From Betaproteobacteria bacterium (GTDB lineage Bacteria > Pseudomonadota > Gammaproteobacteria > Burkholderiales > Burkholderiaceae_D): a stretch of DNA of 20,595 nucleotides. The DNA is taken from assembly GCA_015655165.1 (NCBI GenBank), contig JAATFN010000228.1, positions 1 through 20,595 on the forward strand. The letters run 5' to 3'. This document shows positions 1 to 5,806 of this stretch, in pieces; position 1 is the stretch's first letter, and every line of letters starts with the position of its first letter. Made by a program: the position numbers and the translations under genes. The notes under the pieces were generated by a model. The model did not search any database. It was not told the origin of the DNA and worked only from the letters and a program-made list of their open reading frames with translations.

Positions 1-306
1 ATGTCATTGATGCACAGCGACCCGGGGAAACACTGGCAGCTTGGCGAACTTGCAAGGGCAGCCGCGATGTCCCGAACTAGTTTTGCTGTGCATTTCAAGG
101 CAATAGCCGGGGTAGCACCGCTGATGTATCTGACGCAATGGCGCATGTTGCTCGCGCAGCGCGTACTGCGTACGGAAGACACACAAGTGTCGATACTGGC
201 TTATCAGTTCGGTTACAGTTCCGAAAGTGCTTTTAGTCATGCCTTCAAGCGTGTGACGGGTGTGTCTCCCGCACGATACCGAAGGCAATCAAGTGCATCG
301 TTTTAG
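1..306 (+). CDS. AraC-family transcriptional regulator, C-terminal DNA-binding part (5' end probably cut by window)
   Basis: The visible 101 residues make up an AraC/XylS DNA-binding domain. The first helix-turn-helix is around residues 15-35 (LGELARAAAMSRTSFAVHFK) and the second around residues 64-86 (ILAYQFGYSSESAFSHAFKR), ending with the family motif GVSPARYRR. Full-length relatives, often with an N-terminal cupin sensor domain, are roughly 300 residues, so the ATG at base 1 is probably an internal Met and the gene starts outside the window. The protein would bind DNA in the cytoplasm; its ligand and targets cannot be read from this fragment. It ends with TAG at 304-306 and converges on the YgiW-like gene. 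No clear terminator lies in the 85-nt gap. Confidence 0.85.
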   Translation: MSLMHSDPGKHWQLGELARAAAMSRTSFAVHFKAIAGVAPLMYLTQWRMLLAQRVLRTEDTQVSILAYQFGYSSESAFSHAFKRVTGVSPARYRRQSSASF

Positions 307-391
307 GCGCCAGTGTGACTTGAGCCATATTCATGACAATGCAAGAGCAGGTGTGTTACCCATTCCAATCTTGATATGTGCATGGATATTG

Positions 392-757
392 CTAATGCAC
401 GATCACAATTCTATCGACATCGATTTCCACATCTTTGAACGAACCTTTGTCAATTTCACCGAACAGTTCAACCTTGGTTTTTTCGTTGATCGTACCTTCC
501 GGGAATTTCTTTTTGTCTATATCGACTTTGATGTCACCGGTGCCATCTGTAAATATATATTGTTCGTTACTGATCTGTTTGGTCAGATATCCCCGTAGTG
601 CGATTGGCCTATCATTTTTCGGATCTTCTTGAATCTGTTTTACAGATGTCATCGGCGGAATGGCTTGTGGGCCGGAGTATTGGGCTGATGCAGTAGCAGA
701 AACCCCTATTGCAAAAGCCAATCCTAAACCGCTCAGTATTCGCTGTGTAGTTGACAT
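392..757 (-). CDS. YgiW/BOF-family periplasmic OB-fold stress protein
   Basis: This is a 121-residue secreted protein of the NirD/YgiW/YdeI (bacterial OB-fold, BOF) family. A signal peptide covers about residues 1-25, with a hydrophobic core (LSGLGLAFAIGVSATA) and an AxA cleavage site (ASA before Q). The mature part has the family pattern: a variable lead with VKQIQEDPKNDRPIALRGYL, then YIFTDGTGDIKVDID and a C-terminal VEIDVDRIVIV strand. Members sit in the periplasm, and E. coli YgiW is linked to peroxide, metal and acid stress. The molecular activity is not known with certainty. I chose the ATG at 757 because an AAGGA ribosome site lies 5 nt before it; the in-frame ATG at 772 (5 residues longer) has no such site. 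It is transcribed alone, divergent from the CsbD-like gene. Confidence 0.85.
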   Translation of the reverse strand: MSTTQRILSGLGLAFAIGVSATASAQYSGPQAIPPMTSVKQIQEDPKNDRPIALRGYLTKQISNEQYIFTDGTGDIKVDIDKKKFPEGTINEKTKVELFGEIDKGSFKDVEIDVDRIVIVH

Positions 758-1295
758 GGTATTCCTTTTCATTGAGATGGTTCATCGTAGATCGTCAAAC
801 ATCGATTATCCGAATCAGGTGCTTGCGTAAGACAAAACGGATTCGGGAAGAACGTGCTCATTTTTACTATACATCGATAAGTTCTATCTCACGACGATCG
901 TATGAATTGTTACGATATGCCTAATAGGGATGCACTCGAATGCATGGGTGCATTCATTGAAAACAGTGTTAAAGAACACAATGAAAAATAAGCATGATGA
1001 TGTGAATGGCGCAAGGACAATATCTTTGCCATATCGATCATCTACAACGTTGTTGCACATTGCCGATCCATGGCTGTTGCGGTGACAGTCATTTTGTAAG
1101 TAAAAATAATTTACCTTATATTTCAATATATATCTGCATAATGGATAGTTATAAGGCATATGCGTATTGAATGGTGTTAATCCTAACTCAATCTTAACAA
1201 TCTGTAAGTTGTACAGGGCAGGTGCGATTAAGTGGTTAGGATGGAAGTGCATTATAGAAGTCAAATGCAATCTCATTCACAAAAGGGAGATCACT
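758..1295. other. Intergenic region between divergent ygiW-like and csbD-like genes
   Basis: No credible gene is seen here; the one minus-strand open frame (884-1276) has no recognisable protein features. The region must hold the promoters of both flanking genes, but I found no convincing -35/-10 pair for either. It contains a small perfect inverted repeat at 938-955. It is AT-rich near 1090-1150, just upstream of the csbD-like gene. Confidence 0.5.
938..955. repeat. Inverted repeat, 7-bp arms, 4-nt loop
   Basis: GAATGCA (938-944), TGGG loop, TGCATTC (949-955). The arms match perfectly. No T-run follows on either strand, so it does not look like an intrinsic terminator. It may be an operator or a chance hairpin. 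Confidence 0.4.
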
Positions 1296-1523
1296 ATGAA
1301 TAAAGATATCGCCGTAGGAAAATGGGAACAATTAAAGGGTTCAATCAAAAAAACGTGGGGTGACATTACCGACGATGAACTCACCAAAATCAATGGTAAC
1401 GCACAGAAATTAGCCGGTGTTTTACAAGAGAAATATGGTCATACAAAAGATCAGGCTGAAAAAGAAGTAGACGGTTTTTGGTCTCGTCATAGCAGCTCCG
1501 ATTCGGAAAAAGACCATAAATAG
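1296..1523 (+). CDS. CsbD-like stress response protein
   Basis: This is a 75-residue hydrophilic, charged protein of the CsbD family (E. coli YjbJ type). The typical pattern is present: an N-terminal KWEQLKGSIKKTWGDITDDE segment (about residues 9-28) that reads like the YjbJ core, followed by a helical stretch with LAGVLQEKYGHTKDQAEKEVDGFW. CsbD proteins are very abundant under general stress control in several bacteria, but their biochemical role is unknown. The start is the ATG at 1296, with a GGGAGA ribosome site 5 nt upstream; a longer in-frame extension back to 1167 has no ribosome site and lies outside the family. A long hairpin lies downstream at 1748-1800, followed by the YtjA-like gene, and the pair is probably a small stress locus. 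Confidence 0.9.
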   Translation: MNKDIAVGKWEQLKGSIKKTWGDITDDELTKINGNAQKLAGVLQEKYGHTKDQAEKEVDGFWSRHSSSDSEKDHK

Positions 1524-1834
1524 CCTCTAGGTTCACATCGTTGTATTGTGTCCGAGTCGGTTGTCTATGATGTTAAGTAATAGGGATGAGTAGAACACAC
1601 GTATTCGGGCACAGCTTTAATCTATGCGCGCGTAGAAGGCGATCAGATTCGCAACATTTATTCTATCCAGCAGTTTCTGTTATATTTGTCATTGTGTAGG
1701 TATTTGTCGGCAGGTTGCCTGCACATACTGCAAAGTAGAGTGGATAGCGAAAAAATAATCGGTTCTATTGTATGTAAAAGATGACCGGTTATTTTTTTCG
1801 ATATCTTGAATGGTCCAAGTAAAAGGAGCAAGAA
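1524..1834. other. Intergenic region between csbD-like and ytjA-like genes
   Basis: About 310 nt without a credible gene. The only clear structure is the long inverted repeat at 1748-1800. A short hairpin (GCAGG-TTG-CCTGC) is at 1710-1722. Confidence 0.5.
1748..1800 (+). terminator. Long AT-rich hairpin: probable terminator of csbD-like gene or leader structure of ytjA-like gene
   Basis: The left arm 1748-1763 (CGA6TAATCGGT) pairs with the right arm 1784-1800 (ACCGGTTAT7CG) over about 16 base pairs, with one G-U wobble, a one-base length difference in the A/T run, and a 20-nt loop. The T-rich right arm with a CCGG core resembles an intrinsic terminator. It ends only 35 nt before the next start codon, so a role in the leader RNA of the downstream gene is also possible. 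Confidence 0.55.
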
Positions 1835-1996
1835 ATGCTACATTATGCTGTTGTATTTTTTATTATTGCAATCATTGCTGCTGTGTTTGGTTTTACAGGC
1901 ATTGCAGCAGGGGCTGCATCCATTGCAAAAATTATCTTTATTGTTTTTGTGGTGCTCGCAATTCTTTCTTTGTTTTTCGGTCGCGGGAAACGATAG
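1835..1996 (+). CDS. YtjA/UPF0391 (DUF1328) small membrane protein
   Basis: This 53-residue gene encodes a very hydrophobic peptide starting [20 protein letters not shown] and ending [10 protein letters not shown]. coli YtjA has the same length and layout: two membrane segments (about residues 4-23 and 31-48) joined by a small-residue loop ([12 protein letters not shown]), with a basic C-terminus after the FFGR motif. It is an inner-membrane protein of unknown function, often found next to csbD-like genes. The start is well supported by an AAGGAG ribosome site (1823-1828) 6 nt before the ATG. It stops with TAG at 1994-1996 and is followed by a strong terminator at 2042-2073. Confidence 0.9.
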   Translation: MLHYAVVFFIIAIIAAVFGFTGIAAGAASIAKIIFIVFVVLAILSLFFGRGKR

Positions 1997-2041
1997 AACA
2001 TAAAATGTCAGCTTGTGCTTGTAAGTGAAAGCACAATCGGT

Positions 2042-2073
2042 AAAAACAAGGGAGCTATTGCTCCCTTGTTTTT
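2042..2073. terminator. Bidirectional intrinsic terminator
   Basis: Perfect 14-bp stem: AAAAACAAGGGAGC (2042-2055), loop TATT, GCTCCCTTGTTTTT (2060-2073). It has a T-run on the plus strand and, by symmetry, on the minus strand. It serves the ytjA-like gene (plus) and the ABC transporter gene (minus), and its right end overlaps the transporter's TAA stop (2072-2074). Confidence 0.9.
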
Positions 2074-3901
2074 ATTCCACTTCCCCCAGAAAGCCGCCGC
2101 TTTGATGCGACCATAGGCGCGCATACAAACCATTTGTTGTGAGTAAGGTCTGGTGTGTACCTTCTTCGATTATATGGCCTTTGTCCAAAATAATGAGACG
2201 GTCCATTGCTGCAATCGTGGATAGACGGTGAGCGATTGCAATCACAGTTTTACCCTCCATCAAACGATACAGACTTTCCTGGATGGCTGCTTCTGCCTCT
2301 GAGTCCAGTGCACTTGTGGCCTCATCCAATAGCAATATCGGTGCATTTTTAAGCATGGCACGCGCAATTGAAATACGTTGGCGTTGACCACCTGAGAGTT
2401 TGACACCACGTTCGCCAACATGGGCATCGTAACCGGTACGTCCTTGTGAATCGATCAGTGTCAGAATGAAGTCATGTGCTTCTGCTCGTTGAGCAGACAG
2501 AATCATTTCTTCTTCTGTTGCATATTGATTGCCATACAAAATATTGTCGCGTACAGAGCGATGCAGTAATGACGTGTCTTGTGTCACCATACCGATTTGT
2601 TCACGTAAACTATCTTGCTTAACATCGGAAATATTCTGGTCGTCAATGCGGATCTGGCCTTTTTCTGCATCATAAAAACGCAACAATAAATTAACGATCG
2701 TGGATTTTCCGGCACCTGATCTGCCAACCAGGCCGATTTTTTCACCAGGTTTAATATGGAGCGACAATGCATCGATTACATTGTTATTGCTGCCATAACT
2801 AAAACTGACTTTGTCGAACAGGATGTCGCCTTTTGTGACAACCAGTGGTTTTGCATCAGGTCGATCCTTCACTGTTTGTGTATGGGTTAACGTATTGATA
2901 CCGTCTTGAACGGTGCCGATACTTTCAAACAGCGATGTCATTTCCCACATGATCCAGTGGGCAATGCCGTTTAATCGTAATGCCATGGCAGTAGCCGCTG
3001 CGACGGCACCCACAGTGATGCTGCCTTGCGTCCACAACCATAATGCGACACCAGCTGTGGCGATGGTCAATAACATACCAAGCAAGTTGTTCACGATTTC
3101 CACATTGCTGATCATGCGCATTTGCTGATGGACGGTACCCAGAAACTGTTGCATGGCTGAACGCGCATAGTCGGCTTCATGTCCTGCATGGGCGAATAAT
3201 TTGACTGTGGCAATATTGGTGTAGGAGTCGGTAATGCGTCCCGACATCAATGAGCGTGCATCTGCCTGATTGCGGGATACACGACTCAAACGCGGAATGA
3301 AATATCTGATTGCGACGATATAGATAAATAACCACGCGATAAATGGTGCCAACATCAATTTGTCAAACGATCCGACAACAGAAATCATTGTGCCGAAATA
3401 GATGATGACAAACACCAGGATGTCACCCACGATCATGCATACATCACGTACTGCCAATGCGGTTTGCATCACTTTTGCAGAAATGCGGCCGGCAAATTCA
3501 TCCTGATAGAACGTCATGCTTTGATTTAACATCAGGCGGTGAAAATTCCAGCGCAAAATCATCGGGAAGTTACCGGACAATGCCTGACGCTTGATCAATG
3601 TCTGCAATAGAATCAGCAAAGTGCTGGCCAAGAGGACTGCAGCCAAATACAGTAATGTCTTACCTTCCTTGTTCCACAGCTCGGACGGGGATGTATGGCT
3701 TAGCCAGTCGACAATATTCCCCATCATTGCAAACAGCATTGCTTCAAATATACCAATGATTGCTGTGACGCATACCATGGCAACAATATAACCCCGTACA
3801 CCAATGGTACATTGCCAGATGAAACTTAAAAAGTTCTTGGGTAACGGTGCTGCTTCGGTATCAGGGAAAGGGTTTATCAGCTTTTCAAAAAAACGGTACA
3901 T
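2072..3901 (-). CDS. ABC transporter, fused permease/ATPase half-exporter (MdlB/MsbA type)
   Basis: A 609-residue inner-membrane half-transporter that would dimerise to export a substrate at the cost of ATP. The N-terminal half (about residues 30-320) is a six-helix exporter membrane domain with hydrophobic segments such as VAMVCVTAIIGIFEAMLFAM and the coupling-region sequence FYQDEFAGRISAKVMQ. The C-terminal ATPase has Walker A GRSGAGKS (393-400), Q-loop TQD (440-442), signature LSGGQ (502-506), Walker B LLLDEA (523-528) and H-loop His558. All catalytic residues are intact. I chose the Met at 3901 (MYRFFEKLINPFP, with a GAGAG stretch upstream), which fits family N-termini; the frame opens 19 residues earlier at 3958. 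The substrate cannot be told from sequence. It is transcribed alone, with a dyad at 3949-3965 upstream and a terminator at its stop codon. Confidence 0.9.
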   Translation of the reverse strand: MYRFFEKLINPFPDTEAAPLPKNFLSFIWQCTIGVRGYIVAMVCVTAIIGIFEAMLFAMMGNIVDWLSHTSPSELWNKEGKTLLYLAAVLLASTLLILLQTLIKRQALSGNFPMILRWNFHRLMLNQSMTFYQDEFAGRISAKVMQTALAVRDVCMIVGDILVFVIIYFGTMISVVGSFDKLMLAPFIAWLFIYIVAIRYFIPRLSRVSRNQADARSLMSGRITDSYTNIATVKLFAHAGHEADYARSAMQQFLGTVHQQMRMISNVEIVNNLLGMLLTIATAGVALWLWTQGSITVGAVAAATAMALRLNGIAHWIMWEMTSLFESIGTVQDGINTLTHTQTVKDRPDAKPLVVTKGDILFDKVSFSYGSNNNVIDALSLHIKPGEKIGLVGRSGAGKSTIVNLLLRFYDAEKGQIRIDDQNISDVKQDSLREQIGMVTQDTSLLHRSVRDNILYGNQYATEEEMILSAQRAEAHDFILTLIDSQGRTGYDAHVGERGVKLSGGQRQRISIARAMLKNAPILLLDEATSALDSEAEAAIQESLYRLMEGKTVIAIAHRLSTIAAMDRLIILDKGHIIEEGTHQTLLTTNGLYARLWSHQSGGFLGEVE

Positions 3902-3948
3902 ACAACTCTCGGCAGTAAGGGGGCGACAAAATGGCCATTGTAAACCTG

Positions 3949-3965
3949 ACGTATACATAATACGT
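3949..3965. promoter_or_regulatory. Dyad upstream of the ABC transporter, possible operator
   Basis: ACGTAT (3949-3954), ACATA spacer, ATACGT (3960-3965), a perfect 6-bp inverted repeat 48-64 nt upstream of the chosen start codon. It is flanked by CCTGAC and GTCAGG, which extend the symmetry imperfectly. The position is suitable for a repressor site. On the minus strand a TATTAT hexamer lies inside it and could be a -10 element, but no good -35 accompanies it. Confidence 0.35.
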
Positions 3966-4012
3966 TGTCAGGCTATCAAGCGGCGGTATTTGTTTTTTTC
4001 GCCTATATGGGG

Positions 4013-4055
4013 ATGAAAAAAGAAAGAAGTGCTACCGGAATAGATGCACTTCTTT
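4013..4055 (-). terminator. Intrinsic terminator of the LLM monooxygenase gene
   Basis: A perfect 10-bp stem AAAGAAGTGC (4023-4032) / GCACTTCTTT (4046-4055) with a 13-nt loop. Read on the minus strand it is followed by a pyrimidine run (TCTTTTTTC). It lies about 50 nt after the stop codon of the monooxygenase gene and before the transporter promoter region. Confidence 0.7.
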
Positions 4056-4106
4056 GTTATATAGGTTCTGTTAAAAGAAAAGCAAGGGTATGTGTGCTAA
4101 TAGCGT

Positions 4107-5150
4107 TTATAACAGGAAATCCTTGATTGCAGACGATGCATCACGCTGATGGTCATCTTCTTGTGCAAGTTCTGCATGGACTGCTGCAGTAATGTCGTAG
4201 GAGTGACGGCGCGCCTGATGATCGAAAATTGCGGATGGAATGATCAATTCGTTGGCACCGGTGGCTGTGATAAATGCACGTATTTGTTCTTTGACAGTTG
4301 CTGGTGATCCGATGGCTGTACACGACAGGATACTTTCCAGCAAGGCTTGCACTTGCGGGCCTGCATTGTCGACGTAGTCTTTGACTGGTGGCGGCAGTTT
4401 GGTTGGCCTGCCACTACGCAGGTTGACAAATGATTGCTGCATGGACGAGGCAAGCAGACGGGCCTCATCATCAGTGTCTGCTGCAAAGACGTTGAATGCC
4501 AGCATCACATACGGTTTGTCCAGATATTGGGATGGGCGGAATTGTGCACGGTAGATTTCGATGGCACGCATCATCATCGCTGGTGCAAAGTGGGATGCAA
4601 AGGAAAACGGCAAACCGAGGGTTGCTGCCAACTGGGCGCCAAAGAGGCTGGAGCCTAAAATCCATACCGGTACTTCAAGACCGTGGCCTGGAACAGCGAG
4701 TACCTGCTGGTGCGTGCTCTTGGAGAAATAGTCCAACAATTCAACAACATCTTGCGGAAACTCTTCGGAGCTGGTCATCAGATTACGACGCATCGCGCGC
4801 GATGCTGCCGAGTCGGAGCCTGGTGCGCGACCAAGACCCAAATCGATGCGTCCTGGAAAGAGGGATTCGAGCGTGCCGAATTGCTCCGCAATGGCTAAAG
4901 GGGAATGGTTGGGCAACATAACGCCGCCAGCACCGACACGTATTGTCTTGGTGCCGCCTGCAATGTGGCCAATCAACACGGAAGTCGCCGCGCTGGCAAT
5001 GCCGGGCATGCCGTGATGTTCGGCAACCCAGTAACGGTGAAAGCCTAGTCGCTCGGTATGTTGGGCGAGATCAAGTGAGTTGCGAAATGATTGTGCTGCA
5101 TCACTGCCCTCGGTAATGATAGAGAGATCGAGAATGGAAAATGGGATCAT
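4107..5150 (-). CDS. LLM-class (luciferase-like) flavin monooxygenase, YhbW-like
   Basis: A cytoplasmic luciferase-like monooxygenase of about 347 residues, expected to use reduced FMN and oxygen. It follows E. coli YhbW (about 335 residues) along its length. Shared stretches are FSILDLS at the N-terminus, [40 protein letters not shown] and [15 protein letters not shown], then [25 protein letters not shown] and the C-terminal [11 protein letters not shown]. The real substrate of this subgroup is unknown. The start could be the Met at 5150 ([10 protein letters not shown], closest to the family) or the one at 5177, nine residues longer; neither has a clear ribosome site. It is divergent from the PQQ dehydrogenase gene across a long intergenic region and is probably a single-gene transcript ending at the hairpin at 4013-4055. 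Confidence 0.9.
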   Translation of the reverse strand: MIPFSILDLSIITEGSDAAQSFRNSLDLAQHTERLGFHRYWVAEHHGMPGIASAATSVLIGHIAGGTKTIRVGAGGVMLPNHSPLAIAEQFGTLESLFPGRIDLGLGRAPGSDSAASRAMRRNLMTSSEEFPQDVVELLDYFSKSTHQQVLAVPGHGLEVPVWILGSSLFGAQLAATLGLPFSFASHFAPAMMMRAIEIYRAQFRPSQYLDKPYVMLAFNVFAADTDDEARLLASSMQQSFVNLRSGRPTKLPPPVKDYVDNAGPQVQALLESILSCTAIGSPATVKEQIRAFITATGANELIIPSAIFDHQARRHSYDITAAVHAELAQEDDHQRDASSAIKDFLL

Positions 5151-5177
5151 AACAGTTGTGCCCGTTGCGAATGACAT

Positions 5178-5683
5178 GGAGCGGTTGAGCTTAACATGAT
5201 TAAAATAATGGCGTTGCCCACAACGTGATAGCTATATGCCGAAGTGCAATGTCAAACGTGACTTTCGCTTAAAAATCAATCAATACCAATGATTGGCGCT
5301 CATAACTAGTACTTCTATATATCAAGATAATATCGATTAACAGGCAGGCGTGTGCGCTTATGCTGGAAAAATCCTTTTGATGGGGCACAAATGCCACCCG
5401 AACATGCTGGTGTCGGTGTGATTCTGCTGGCGCGATATTGTTGGCCGGCATGTTATTTGTCAGGAAAATGCATAGTACAAACCATGAAAATCAATCCGGA
5501 TTGCATGCATAAGGCGTAGTTTATCGGCCATTGATTGTCGGTAAAGCATGTGTTGTTAAGCGATAACATTGATCACATGCATGCACCACACCGGCGTTTA
5601 CACACGTTTTTCCAATAGGGAATCACTGCCATCAAGACTTTATCCTTTTGAAGGCCATACTATTAAGAGGGAATTATTGTTGC
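5178..5683. other. Long intergenic region upstream of the PQQ dehydrogenase
   Basis: No credible gene is seen; the short open frames here lack ribosome sites and recognisable features, and no PqqA-like peptide is present. It includes a perfect operator-like dyad TGTTA-AGCGA-TAACA at 5554-5568, with TGATCA and an ATGCATGCA run just downstream. Regulation of either flanking divergent gene is plausible. Confidence 0.5.
5554..5568. promoter_or_regulatory. Dyad, possible operator
   Basis: TGTTA (5554-5558), AGCGA, TAACA (5564-5568): perfect 5-bp arms, about 115 nt upstream of the predicted -35 of the dehydrogenase. No regulator can be assigned to it. Confidence 0.3.
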
Positions 5684-5713
5684 TAGACATTGCCGAAAAG
5701 CAAGTCATATAAT
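5684..5713 (+). promoter_or_regulatory. Predicted sigma70 promoter of the PQQ dehydrogenase-receptor unit
   Basis: -35 TAGACA (5684-5689), 18-nt spacer, -10 TATAAT (5708-5713, perfect consensus). Transcription would begin near 5720, leaving a leader of roughly 85-90 nt before the ATG at 5807. Confidence 0.65.
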
Positions 5714-5806
5714 CAAAAGATCGGTCAATAATAAGCGTATCTACCTGTAGTAAAACCGATGGGTAGAAGGACAGCGAGTCAGATCAATTGGAGAAAAGGA
5801 AATAGT

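Noticed and set aside
5269..5451. Short minus-strand open frame in the long intergenic region
   Set aside because: No ribosome site, no family resemblance and an unusual composition; not supported as a gene.
5391..5519. Possible 42-codon Cys-containing peptide starting at the ATG near 5391, considered as a PqqA-like precursor
   Set aside because: It lacks the Glu-x3-Tyr core of PqqA and has no ribosome site; most likely chance.
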